Shown: piece by piece, positions 43,817 through 52,193 of the stretch
Layout of the letters: each line of letters starts with the position of its first letter
How positions within the stretch are numbered: the first letter of the stretch is position 1
DNA from: Desulfosediminicola flagellatus
GTDB taxonomy: Bacteria > Desulfobacterota > Desulfobulbia > Desulfobulbales > Desulfocapsaceae
Length of the DNA stretch: 64,000 nucleotides
Assembly (NCBI RefSeq): GCF_005116655.2
Contig: NZ_CP050698.1
Location: 310,001-374,000 of the forward strand
Reading direction: 5' to 3'
The notes under the pieces: model-generated
What the model was told of the DNA's origin: nothing
The model's database searches: none
Seen by the model: only the letters and a program-made list of their open reading frames with translations
Program-made: the position numbers and the translations under genes

Positions 43817-44869
43817 CTATTTGAGAATTATCATATTGTCCGTTTTGTCAGTTACGTATCCTATAATAGTAGCTCCCTCAATACCGTGATCTGTCATTTG
43901 CCGCACAATGTGTTTACTCGCTTTTTCAGGACAACCGATAAGTAGTCCCCCTGAAGTTTGAGGGTCGAAGAGAATATCTCGCAATACCGGGTCAAATTCA
44001 GCATCCATTGAAATCATCGAGGTTCGGTGGTCTCTGTTTTTATACGCACCAACCGGTACTAAACCCATTGCCGCAAATTCATAGGCCATTTCAAGTATGG
44101 GTATTTTTTCGGCCTCAATGGTAACGCCAATATCCACTCCTGCTATCATTTCTGCCAGATGTCCCAGTAAGCCGAAACCGGTGACATCGGTACATGCCGA
44201 GACAGGGAAATGTTGCATGATTTCAGCGGCTGACTTATTCAGTCTGGCCATATTTTCTGTTGCAATAGCAATAGTCTGAGTAGATGCAAGTCCGCCTTTT
44301 ATAGCAGTATTGATTATGCCGGTGCCGAGTGGCTTTGTAAGAATCAGGCAATCTCCGTCCCGCAGTCCCTGGTTCTTCAGAATGCGATCGGGATGAATAA
44401 ATCCGGTAACCGACAGTCCATATTTTAGTTCATCATCTTCAATGGAGTGTCCGCCGAGAAGCACTGTTTCAGCATCCCTTAAGGTATCAGCACCTCCTGC
44501 AAGCATTTCTCTCAAAGGCTCAGGTCCAAGAATGTTCATGGGGTAGGCTACAATATTCATCGCCGTTTTCGGCGTGCCACCCATGGCCCAGACATCAGAG
44601 AGGCTGTTAGCTGCTGCAATGCGGCCAAACTGATATGGGTCATCAACCATAGGGGGGAAGAAATCAAGCGTCTGGATCAACGCCAGATCGTCAGATATTT
44701 TATATATTCCGGCATCATCGGCTGTTGCTGTTCCTACCAGAACATTACTGTCTACCGGGAATGATAAATGGGTCAATGCACGCTCCAGATCCGCTGGAGC
44801 AAGTTTAGATGCTCATCCGCCACCTTTGACGCATTGTGTAAGTCGAACTCTGTCTTTTTTATTGTCCAT
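43817..44869 (-). CDS. selD: Selenide, water dikinase containing selenocysteine (UGA)
   Basis: 350 residues when the in-frame TGA at 44813-44815 is read as selenocysteine (residue 19). An uninterrupted frame would begin only at 44776 and lack the active-site loop. Upstream, the same frame encodes 'RLTQCVKGGGUASKLAPADL', matching the family active site with Cys or Sec followed by 'ASK(L)', and reaches an ATG at 44869. The catalytic Lys is that in U-A-S-K. 'GTATADDAGIYKI' and 'GGHSIEDDELKYG' are ATP/metal sites. It makes selenophosphate from selenide and ATP. The start overlaps the small zinc-ribbon gene by 11 bases. A SECIS-like hairpin lies just behind the UGA. Confidence 0.95.
44775..44815 (-). 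promoter_or_regulatory. Bacterial SECIS-like hairpin behind the selD UGA
   Basis: Reading the minus strand from the UGA (44815-44813): 12 bases, then GCTCCAG (44800-44794), loop CGGAT, then CTGGAGC (44788-44782), a perfect 7-bp stem. A short outer GCA/TGC pairing is possible. A small apical loop containing G about 20 bases from the UGA is what SelB recognises. Confidence 0.8.
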
Positions 44870-45062
44870 ATGAACAGTTAACCTCTTCAGCGTTGTAGGT
44901 GTGGAATTCACCGCATAAAGGACATGCTGATTTCAGGGACACCTGTCCGATCAGTTTTTTCTCGCCAGTATCGGAAACATTTATGTGATAGCTGTCGCGA
45001 AGGTAATAATCGGATGTGCCGAATACCTTTTGTCTCTTGGGACAGGTGAAATAGAGTTTCAT
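44859..45062 (-). CDS. Small cysteine-rich protein upstream of selD
   Basis: 67 residues: 'MKLYFTCPKRQKVFGTSD' at the start, then 'LKSACPLCGEFHTYNAEEV', with four cysteines in all. The CxxC and the single flanking Cys suit a zinc ribbon. It overlaps selD by 11 bases, so it is probably translated together with it. The family is not recognised. A role in selenium handling is only suggested by position. Confidence 0.65.
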   Translation of the reverse strand: MKLYFTCPKRQKVFGTSDYYLRDSYHINVSDTGEKKLIGQVSLKSACPLCGEFHTYNAEEVNCSYGQ

Positions 45063-45527
45063 TCTCGTAAATCAATTGATTGTAGACATGGTGCTGGAGG
45101 CCGTTATGAAAACCAGAAACTGCACGAGTGGATAATTTGAATGATGTTGAATTGTCAAAAATGCATTCAATATCTGTAATGTTAAGTAATGATGTGAGAA
45201 ATATTTAGATTCAGATGTCTTTTATACAAGAAATCTTTCCACAACTCAAATCGTTAAATCGTATGAATTGTCTGTGACATATATAAAATTCTGATGAGAG
45301 GAACCGCCGACAGTCAGGAATGTGTCGATAGTCGAATTTGAATAAGGGCCTTTTTTCATATTTCACGCATAGATTACCATCAAAATATCAGCAATCCACT
45401 GAAAATTGTGAAAGTTCTGGACATAAGAATAGAATACTTTCTATTGTGTTTTGTTACTGAATAACTTTGTTAGATTTGACTGCGAAATATATATTTTAAC
45501 AAAACTATTATCATTGGAGGTCTAATT
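45063..45527. other. Divergent intergenic region
   Basis: About 465 A+T-rich bases between the leftward selD unit and the rightward nucleotidase. It must contain both promoters. No other gene or repeat is seen. Confidence 0.4.
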
Positions 45528-47108
45528 ATGATGGGAAAACGAGTCATTCGCTTCCTAGCAATTACATCCTGTATTGTGTTGATGGCACAAGGTGCAGCTT
45601 TGGCTAAGGAGTACCAGCTCACAATACTCCACACCAATGATCACCATGGTCATTTTCAGAAATTTGATCCCTATCCTATGGTAGGGGTGGGGGGGCTGGC
45701 GGCACAGTCGACTCTTGTGAATATTGTGCGGGCTGAAGTTGAATCTGCGGGCGGGCATGTACTGGTACTCTCCGCCGGGGATGTGAATACAGGTGTGCCT
45801 GAGTCAGATCTGTTAGATGCGGAACCCGATTTTCAAATGATGAATCGTATTGGTTATGATGCCATGACCCTCGGTAATCATGAGTTTGACAATTCTTTAG
45901 AAGTGTTGATGAAACAAAAAGGTTGGGCAAAGTTTCCTTTTCTGGCTGCAAATATAGTGAAGAAAGGTACTGAAGATGTGTTGTTTGAACCGTATATTAT
46001 AAAGGATGTTGACGGATTGAAGGTAGCAATTCTGGGACTAATTACAGAAGAAATTCCTATTCTTGTGCTTCCTGACAATATAAAAGATCTCGAATTTAAA
46101 CCTGTTATTGAAACGGCAAAAAAGTATGTACCAGAATTGCAGGAAAAAGCGGATTTGGTAATTGCTCTGACGCATATAGGTTTATATGACGCAGATTCAG
46201 ACCAGACCGGTGATTTACAGCTTGCTCAAGCTGTTCCCGGTATTGATGTGATCGTTGGTGGTCATACCCATACCGATTTGGAGGCGCCTGTTGTGGTTGC
46301 TGAAACTCTCATTGTTCAGGCCGACGCATATTCTGAGAAAGTTGGTAGGTTGAACATAGTAGTTGATAGCGATACTGATACGGTGAAAGACTATTCGTTT
46401 GAATTGATGCCGGTTAACGGGAAAAAACGGATCAAACATAACGGTAAAAGTTATTACCAGTACACCGGAACCGGGGTTGTTGAAGATAATGAAATCCTGG
46501 AAGCAATGACGCCCTATCTCCAGGGGGCTGATGAAATGTTGAAAAAGCCGGTAGGTACAGCCGTGGTTGAGCTAGTTGGCGGTAAGAGTGTAAGTCGGTC
46601 TCAGGAAACTAATCTTGGTAATTTAATTACCGATGCTATGCGTGCCAAGACCGGTGCTGATATCGCCCTGCTGAATGGTGGAGGAATTCGCGCAGGAATT
46701 GCTCCTGGAGTTATCACCTATCGTGATGTGTTGAGTGTCCAGCCATTTGGAAATACCCTTACCGAGATAATGATGACAGGCTCCCAAATTATCGAAGTGC
46801 TGAACCTGTCGGCCTCAAAGATCGGGAGTGGCGCATTTATGCAGGTATCCGGATTGAAATATACCTATAACCAGACAGAAGCTAAGATAGAGACAGTGAT
46901 GGTTGGCAATGCCCCTATTGAATTGGAAAAAATCTACAAGGTGGTGACCAATAATTTCGCTGCTTCGGGTGGAGATGGGTATAGCATGTTGAAGCCACTG
47001 GCCCAATATGATACCGGATATGTCGACGCAGACGCCACAATGGAATACATACGGAAAAATGGTGAGGTAGATCCGAAAATAGAAGGTCGAATAACACTCG
47101 TGAAATAA
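45528..47108 (+). CDS. ushA: UshA-type 5'-nucleotidase / cyclic phosphodiesterase
   Basis: 526 residues with a signal peptide (about 1-26, ending 'GAALA'). The metallophosphoesterase half has 'LTILHTNDHHGHF', 'SAGDVNTG', 'TLGNHEFDN' and 'VIVGGHTHTDL', giving the two-metal site. The C-terminal 5'-nucleotidase half has 'ETNLGNLITDAMRAKTG', 'NGGGIRAGI' and 'NFAASGGDGY'. The enzyme hydrolyses extracellular nucleotides in the periplasm to feed phosphate and nucleosides to the cell. A GGAGG site precedes the ATG, and a strong terminator follows. Confidence 0.94.
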   Translation: MMGKRVIRFLAITSCIVLMAQGAALAKEYQLTILHTNDHHGHFQKFDPYPMVGVGGLAAQSTLVNIVRAEVESAGGHVLVLSAGDVNTGVPESDLLDAEPDFQMMNRIGYDAMTLGNHEFDNSLEVLMKQKGWAKFPFLAANIVKKGTEDVLFEPYIIKDVDGLKVAILGLITEEIPILVLPDNIKDLEFKPVIETAKKYVPELQEKADLVIALTHIGLYDADSDQTGDLQLAQAVPGIDVIVGGHTHTDLEAPVVVAETLIVQADAYSEKVGRLNIVVDSDTDTVKDYSFELMPVNGKKRIKHNGKSYYQYTGTGVVEDNEILEAMTPYLQGADEMLKKPVGTAVVELVGGKSVSRSQETNLGNLITDAMRAKTGADIALLNGGGIRAGIAPGVITYRDVLSVQPFGNTLTEIMMTGSQIIEVLNLSASKIGSGAFMQVSGLKYTYNQTEAKIETVMVGNAPIELEKIYKVVTNNFAASGGDGYSMLKPLAQYDTGYVDADATMEYIRKNGEVDPKIEGRITLVK

Positions 47109-47111
47109 CGT

Positions 47112-47154
47112 AAAACACCCCGTGGATAAAACGTTTTATCCACGGGGTGTTTTT
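47112..47154 (+). terminator. Rho-independent terminator of ushA
   Basis: A nearly perfect palindrome: AAAACACCCCGTGGATAAAA pairs with TTTTATCCACGGGGTGTTTT around a CG centre, followed by T. It starts 4 bases behind the stop. Confidence 0.93.
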
Positions 47155-47324
47155 GGTATAAGAAGAGGTTCTCAGGGGAATCTGTTATCACATTCAAAAA
47201 GACTAAGAAGATAATAACACGTGTGATTTTGACACGTGAGAGGTATTTTAGTATTTTAAAAAATGTCTGAACTCTTTTACGTGCACATTAATGCTGGTAA
47301 AAAAATCTAGTGGGAGGATATGTC

Positions 47325-47477
47325 ATGAATGAAAATTTAGATCTTAACGGTCCTGTGCAAAAAGAAGCACCAAAAAAACCGGAGCCTGCATGGTACGATT
47401 TTATAGTGAAAATTGTTCAGGATCTTCTGAATTTTAATATGCACACCTATACGAAAGAAAAGGCCCCGCGACTGTAA
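47325..47477 (+). CDS. Candidate 50-residue small protein
   Basis: A short frame with a GGAGG ribosome site (47313-47317) 7 bases before the ATG. The peptide starts 'MNENLDLNGPVQKEAPKKPE', continues 'PAWYDFIVKIVQDLLNFN' (an amphipathic helix) and ends 'KAPRL'. It lies between the ushA terminator and the convergent gene at 47629. Family and function are unknown; the ribosome site and composition are the only support. The 150 bases behind it hold no gene. Confidence 0.5.
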   Translation: MNENLDLNGPVQKEAPKKPEPAWYDFIVKIVQDLLNFNMHTYTKEKAPRL

Positions 47478-47628
47478 ACCTGTCTTTGATATACAAGGGT
47501 CCCCACCGGCCTGATGTATATATAGTATGAGGGAGGTATCATCTGCGGACAGGGATAGGTGTTGTTTATCTACAGGTCCTGAAGATATGTCTCTGTTCAG
47601 TTTGTACAGTCTCCTGCAGCACCACGAA

Positions 47629-47901
47629 TCATTGTGTGTTTTGTGCTCCAAGCTTTTTGGTTATCTGAGCAACGATGGTGGATTTTTCACAGTGTGATCC
47701 AGCTTTTGGGCTACAGTCGAGGAGGATACCCATAACCTTGTCGGCAGTTGTAAAACACTTTGCGTCTTCTAATCTAGAGAGCAAATCTGACATGAGTTTG
47801 CAGAAATCTTCACATTTCGCATAATCAGCGGTAGCACGTTGGTGCAGATCAGCTGCTTTTTGTAAATCTCTCTTGATGTCATCAGGTAGTATCTCAGTCA
47901 T
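47629..47901 (-). CDS. Small soluble protein of unknown function
   Basis: 90 residues, helical, with five cysteines ('AKCEDFCKLMSDLL', 'DAKCFTTADK', 'LLDCSPKAGSHCEKS'). No signal peptide or membrane helix. The spaced Cys pairs might bind metal. No family is recognised. It is separated from the neighbouring methyltransferase gene by a bidirectional terminator, so it is transcribed alone. Confidence 0.6.
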   Translation of the reverse strand: MTEILPDDIKRDLQKAADLHQRATADYAKCEDFCKLMSDLLSRLEDAKCFTTADKVMGILLDCSPKAGSHCEKSTIVAQITKKLGAQNTQ

Positions 47902-47980
47902 AAAATAATACTCAATAATTTGATAATTACATTGGAGTGATACTCAAATCTCGTTACTGATTTGCGATAGCGGTATAAGC

Positions 47981-48020
47981 AAAAAAGCCGCATATCCTGA
48001 AATGGGTATGCGGCCTTTTT
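47981..48020. terminator. Bidirectional terminator
   Basis: GCCGCATATCC (47987-47997) pairs with GGGTATGCGGC (48004-48014), flanked by A6 on the left and T5 on the right. It ends the minus-strand methyltransferase gene and could work in both directions. Confidence 0.88.
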
Positions 48021-48033
48021 ATTACGCCTTCTT

Positions 48034-48624
48034 TTATGCTGTAGTCTTTACCCAGACAGGCCAGTTGCTATCAAGCCGGATAAATCGTTTGTCATGATCG
48101 ATGTCCTCGCCCATCTTTCTGTTTGCAATAAGGATCGCTCCAGGTTTTAGCGAATTTTCGACATGCTTTTCAAACGTTAATTGCAGCTCTTTTTTACTGA
48201 ATGGCCTGAAGTAATAGACGATGTCAAAGTTGCCAAGTTCGTTGAAATCCCAGATGTCATCCTGGCTGACACATTCTTCGCCTACCAGCTGTTTTGCTAT
48301 ATCATAGGAGGCGCTGTCTTTTTCAATGCCTGAAACTTTGCATTCCATCAGTTCTGCCAGTAGTAGAATATTGCCAATCCCGCAGCCGATATCTATAAAC
48401 GAGATCTCCGATGACTTTTCTCTGGTTTCTCGGAGGTGGCTGCACGCAAGACGAATCTGCTCGTAGGCCTGACGGGTGTCCATGGCAACGAAAGGATACT
48501 CCTGGCTTGTGTCGTTGATTGTGTTGGGGACAGCCTGTCGTGTGAAATAGCCGATAAAGCGGTTGATAACTCCAAAGAGAATATCCTGTTCTTCTTCTCT
48601 TATGGTGAGTGATATATCGTTCAT
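48034..48624 (-). CDS. Class I SAM-dependent methyltransferase
   Basis: 196 residues. Motif I is 'SFIDIGCGIGNILLLAEL', motif II 'KVSGIEKDSASYDIA', and motif IV 'NFDIVYYFRPFSKKE'. The fold is that of the general class I family; the substrate is not predictable. The N-terminal 60 residues are less conserved and helical. It is monocistronic; the ferritin-like gene upstream is 58 bases away and might share the transcript. Confidence 0.82.
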   Translation of the reverse strand: MNDISLTIREEEQDILFGVINRFIGYFTRQAVPNTINDTSQEYPFVAMDTRQAYEQIRLACSHLRETREKSSEISFIDIGCGIGNILLLAELMECKVSGIEKDSASYDIAKQLVGEECVSQDDIWDFNELGNFDIVYYFRPFSKKELQLTFEKHVENSLKPGAILIANRKMGEDIDHDKRFIRLDSNWPVWVKTTA

Positions 48625-48682
48625 GTAGAGTTCGTGGGTGTCTGTTGGGATTTTCAGGTTTAATGCTGTTGATGCCGATGAA

Positions 48683-49147
48683 TTAGGCGCAGGCTTCTAC
48701 CAGTTCTTCAAGGCGTATGGCGTGCTGGCGTTCTTCTTCAATGATGATTTTAAGCTCACGTGCAGTGGCTTCATCTTCGATCAGGGCGAGAAGGAATTCA
48801 TAAAAGAGGATTGTGTCTTCTTCAAAGGCCTTGGATTGGGCTAGCAGTTCTGCAACTGTTTCAGTTTGGTCAAGTCGTTTCTGGTCAAGAGAGAAGGTCT
48901 GATTTGCGACCATATCCTGCAGCAGAGATTTGCCCATCTTCTCAAGTTCTTCCTGCTCTGGGGGAACCGACTGGTTTGACTCAATTGCTTCAAACCACTT
49001 TCTGTGTCGGCGCTCCTCGTTTGCCATCCATTCAAGGATTTCCTGGATTTTTGGATCTTTTACGCTATCCGCGGCCTGCCTGTATGAAGCCTCGCCGTTC
49101 TTTTCAATCTGAATAGCGATGTTACGTATATCTGTAATTCTGAACAT
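48683..49147 (-). CDS. Rubrerythrin-type ferritin-like diiron protein
   Basis: 154 residues forming a four-helix bundle. The diiron ligands are visible as 'IQIEKNGEASYR' (Glu), 'ANEERRHRKWFE' (ExxH), 'AFEEDTILFYEFL' (Glu) and 'IIEEERQHAIRLEEL' (ExxH). The rubredoxin domain of classical rubrerythrin is missing. Such proteins reduce peroxide or store iron in anaerobes, and need an external electron donor. It lies upstream of the methyltransferase gene, both leftward. Confidence 0.9.
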   Translation of the reverse strand: MFRITDIRNIAIQIEKNGEASYRQAADSVKDPKIQEILEWMANEERRHRKWFEAIESNQSVPPEQEELEKMGKSLLQDMVANQTFSLDQKRLDQTETVAELLAQSKAFEEDTILFYEFLLALIEDEATARELKIIIEEERQHAIRLEELVEACA

Positions 49148-49392
49148 GATTCTATTGCCTGGGGAAATAGGGTGGTGTGTACAGTTAGAATGGGACTATT
49201 GGATATGGACGGGATTAAATACTACCTAACACTTTACACCGGATTGAGCTGGAATACAGTAAATATTTATTGATTCTCATATCTGAAACTACAGATATCC
49301 GCCCTGTTTATCTTCGTATTACCTGGGTAACAACTGAATATAATTGATCGAAGCCACATATTGCGATGAGTTTTCATGAACAAAACGACTTT

Positions 49393-49451
49393 AAATGTAT
49401 ATTGACAAAATGGTGGTCGGTTGTACAATTAAACAAAATGTATATGTACAT
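49393..49451 (+). promoter_or_regulatory. Candidate LexA operators
   Basis: AAATGTATAT occurs twice, at 49393-49402 (on the -35 box) and 49436-49445 (behind the -10 box), 43 bases apart. The second continues as the dyad ATGTA-TATG-TACAT (49438-49451). TTGTACAA on the -10 box (49421-49428) is a third palindrome. These fit an auto-repressed SOS promoter. This LexA's exact site is not known to me. Confidence 0.5.
49402..49429 (+). promoter_or_regulatory. Sigma-70 promoter of the lexA cassette
   Basis: TTGACA (49402-49407), a 16-base spacer, then TACAAT (49424-49429). Both boxes are near-perfect. The promoter lies 35 bases before the GTG start of lexA and should drive lexA, DUF72, imuB-like and dnaE2. 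Confidence 0.8.
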
Positions 49452-49463
49452 TAAGGAGGCGGT

Positions 49464-50114
49464 GTGGAATTAACAGATAGGCAACAGCGATTTTACGATT
49501 ACCTTGCGGACAAAATTGGTAATGACGGCCGGGCTCCCAGTCTGCGTGAGGCAGCGGTGGATATGGGTGTGAGTCATAATGCGGTAGCCCAGCTGATTGG
49601 TCAACTTGAGAGAAAAGGAATGCTTGAGCGAGAGGGGCATTACAGTCGCTCTATCCGTTTATTACCTGAACAGGAATCGCAAGAGGATGAACAGTCGCGG
49701 GGGCGGGAATTACCGATCATAGGTCAGGTGACTGCAGGATTGCCTATGTACGCCCAGCAGGAATGGAATGGTACGGTGGTGGTCGATAGTCAACTCTTTT
49801 CCGGAGACAATCTCTTTTGTTTGCGCATCAAAGGAGACTCGATGCAGAACGCCGGGATACTTGATGGGGATCTGGTAATCTGCGAACCCCGCCAATATGC
49901 CCAGAACGGTGAAATTGTGGCTGTGCTTATACATGACGAAGAAGCCACGGTTAAACGATTTTACCTCCATGATGATCATATCGAGATGCGACCGGAAAAT
50001 GATGCATATCCGGTTATGCGTTACCAGTTTGGTGAGTTGCTGATTCAGGGAAAAGTGATAGGCGTTCTCCGTGGCGACAATAGCGTATTTGATGGTGGTG
50101 TTAAAAACAGATGA
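49464..50114 (+). CDS. lexA: LexA repressor
   Basis: 216 residues from a GTG start with AAGGAGG (49453-49459) upstream. The N-terminal winged helix is 'PSLREAAVDMGVSHNAVAQL'. The C-terminal protease domain has the cleavage site Ala91-Gly92 in 'QVTAGLP', the nucleophile Ser126 in 'KGDSM' and Lys164 in 'EATVKRFY'. It represses SOS genes until RecA filament triggers self-cleavage. Its stop overlaps the DUF72 gene by 4 bases, so it heads the mutagenesis operon and is probably a cassette-specific LexA. Confidence 0.96.
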   Translation: MELTDRQQRFYDYLADKIGNDGRAPSLREAAVDMGVSHNAVAQLIGQLERKGMLEREGHYSRSIRLLPEQESQEDEQSRGRELPIIGQVTAGLPMYAQQEWNGTVVVDSQLFSGDNLFCLRIKGDSMQNAGILDGDLVICEPRQYAQNGEIVAVLIHDEEATVKRFYLHDDHIEMRPENDAYPVMRYQFGELLIQGKVIGVLRGDNSVFDGGVKNR

Positions 50115-50953
50115 GCAGTAATCCAGGATGTCTGACAGTGTCATATGGACAGTTTGAAGGCGCGAAACGATGCCCGATAATGCTCGGCACCAGTGGCTAT
50201 TCATATACTGAATGGGTGGATAGCGGTTTTTATCCACCAGAAACAAAAACACAAAATATGCTGGAGTTGTATGCAAACGCTTTTTCCACAGTAGAGCTCA
50301 ACTATACCTGGTATCAGATGGCACGCGCCGAGGCTGTAGCCCGAATGGTGGAGAAGTCTCCACCGCATTTCCGATTTGCAGCTAAGCTGACCAGAACCAT
50401 GACTCACGAACGGGAGGATAACTGGAGAGAACAGCTCAGGCTCTATCGTGACGGAATAGCACCTCTTCGTAAACGACTTGTTGCGGTTCTGGTGCAACTG
50501 CCACCGGATTTTGACAGAACAATGGGGAATCGTCAGTATCTGGCGGCATTGCTCGACGGTTTGTATGAATTACCTGTGGCTGTGGAATTTCGTCATGCCA
50601 GCTGGGCAGTCGACAGTGTCTTTAAAGAGCTTGAACGACGTAAGGTGACGATGGTTACCGTTGATGAACCAGAACTTCCAGGTCTCTTTCCGACACTTGA
50701 TGTGGTCACCAACCCAGATCTTTTTTATGTTCGCTTTCATGGCAGAAATACCCGTGGATGGCGATCCGGAAATATGCAGAAAAAGTTCGATTACGATTAT
50801 AGCAGCGAAGAGTTGCAGCAATGGTGTCAAAAATGGCTTGCACCTATGACACAAAGAGCGGAGCGCGGAGTATGCTACTTTAACAATCATGTTCGTGCCC
50901 AGGCTCCGAAAAATGCTCAGCGATTATACAAAATACTCACAGGCTCTGTCTGA
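50111..50953 (+). CDS. DUF72 (YecE-like) protein in the SOS cassette
   Basis: 280 residues, full-length DUF72 TIM-barrel-like protein. 'MLGTSGYSYTEWVDSGFYP', 'LNYTWYQM', 'FRFAAKLTRTMTHER', 'VAVEFRHASWA' and 'YVRFHGRN' are family blocks; 'YFNNHVRAQAPKNA' ends the barrel. Its function is not established in any organism. It overlaps lexA by 4 bases and precedes an ImuB-like polymerase homologue. In known lexA-imuA-imuB-dnaE2 cassettes this position is held by imuA, so DUF72 may take an analogous part here. The frame may start further inside, at residue 24 ('MLGTSG'). Confidence 0.92.
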   Translation: MSSNPGCLTVSYGQFEGAKRCPIMLGTSGYSYTEWVDSGFYPPETKTQNMLELYANAFSTVELNYTWYQMARAEAVARMVEKSPPHFRFAAKLTRTMTHEREDNWREQLRLYRDGIAPLRKRLVAVLVQLPPDFDRTMGNRQYLAALLDGLYELPVAVEFRHASWAVDSVFKELERRKVTMVTVDEPELPGLFPTLDVVTNPDLFYVRFHGRNTRGWRSGNMQKKFDYDYSSEELQQWCQKWLAPMTQRAERGVCYFNNHVRAQAPKNAQRLYKILTGSV

Positions 50954-50966
50954 AGCTGGTACCGCT

Positions 50967-52184
50967 ATGTACAGAGAACGATCAATTCTGCATTTCAATG
51001 TGGCCGATTTTGCTGTTGCGGTGGAACGGGTGGTTGATACCGGTCTTAAAGAGAAACCGGTGATCATTGCTCCTCTTGCTGCTTCACGGGCTGTAGTCTA
51101 TGACATGAGTGAAGAGGCATATCAGTCTGGTGTGCGTAAGGGGATGGTGCTTAACCAGGCGACCCGATTCTGTCGGAGTGCCAAAATTCTGCAACCGCGG
51201 CCCGATTTGTACCGACGTGCCATGAATAGTTTTTTGAAGCGGGTCCAGCAATATTCCCCTGTTGTGGAACATGGTCTGGGTGACGGTCATCTTTTTGTGG
51301 ATGTGACCGGTACGCATCGTCTTTTCGGCCCTGCACCCGATGTGGGCTTACGGGTTCGGCGCGAAGTTCGTGATGGTCTTGGCATCAACCCTATCTGGAC
51401 ACTTGCTACCAACAAACTTGTAGCCAAGGTCTCATCACGTCTGGTGAAACCTGTGGGTGAGTATATTGTGGAGCCGGGGGACGAACAGGAGTTTCTGGCT
51501 CCACTTGCGGTATCACTGTTACCCGGACTGCATATAAAAGAATTACAGCGATTACGTGAGTTTCATATTGTAACCATCGGCCAACTGGCGGATTTAAGTC
51601 AGCGGCAGCTTATGGTGCCTTTTGGTACCAGAAGTGAGTATCTGCATAAGGCCAGCCACGGCGATGACTCAACTCTGGTGATGGCGGGAGCGCAGCAGTC
51701 GGCACCCGTTGATTATGAACATACCTTTGGTACTGATACCAATGATCAGCAGGAGGTTGAGGGGGTGGTTGCTAATCTGGTGAGCAAGGCCGGAAGTGAG
51801 TTGCGCAGCCGCAGGCAGGCAACACGACGCGTTGGCGTCTGGATTCGGTATTCCGACGGTGGCCATGTGGTGCGTCAGGCATCGAGCAAACAGGGGACCG
51901 TAAGTGATTTTGCCCTGCGCCGTCTGGCTATGGTCGCTCTGGAACGTGCCTGGATTCGTCGTACACGTGTGCGTGGAGTTAGGCTGGTCTGTGACCGACT
52001 GCACCGGCAGTCACCGCAATTATCACTTTTTCCTGAGACTGGTGTTAAAGAACAGCGACAGGGAAAACTGTTATCCGCCATGGATGCTATCCGCAGTCGA
52101 TTCGGTCATCACCTCATAGGTATGGGGAATCAACACAGTGATGGGCCTGCCGAGCTGGATGAACCTGTTGCCATGTTTTTATAA
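50967..52184 (+). CDS. imuB: ImuB-like inactive Y-family polymerase
   Basis: 405 residues from the ATG at 50967 (frame open from 50889). It aligns with Y-family polymerases, but the acidic residues of Pol IV are changed: 'HFNVADF' stands for HVDMDCF, and 'GLGDGHLFVDVTG' stands for the SLDEAYLD block, so all three catalytic carboxylates are lost. 'PQLSLFP' (about residues 350-356) is a beta-clamp binding motif. Both facts fit ImuB, the adaptor that brings DnaE2 to the sliding clamp. It lies 14 bases after DUF72 and 10 before dnaE2. Confidence 0.88.
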   Translation: MYRERSILHFNVADFAVAVERVVDTGLKEKPVIIAPLAASRAVVYDMSEEAYQSGVRKGMVLNQATRFCRSAKILQPRPDLYRRAMNSFLKRVQQYSPVVEHGLGDGHLFVDVTGTHRLFGPAPDVGLRVRREVRDGLGINPIWTLATNKLVAKVSSRLVKPVGEYIVEPGDEQEFLAPLAVSLLPGLHIKELQRLREFHIVTIGQLADLSQRQLMVPFGTRSEYLHKASHGDDSTLVMAGAQQSAPVDYEHTFGTDTNDQQEVEGVVANLVSKAGSELRSRRQATRRVGVWIRYSDGGHVVRQASSKQGTVSDFALRRLAMVALERAWIRRTRVRGVRLVCDRLHRQSPQLSLFPETGVKEQRQGKLLSAMDAIRSRFGHHLIGMGNQHSDGPAELDEPVAMFL

Positions 52185-52193
52185 GATGTTCTA

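Noticed and set aside
47459..47477. CCCCGCGACTGTAA resembles the core box of cobalamin riboswitches.
   Set aside because: The upstream GGTG..AATCC and downstream GCCACTG boxes are missing, no plus-strand gene follows, and the bases are explained as the end of the 50-residue frame.
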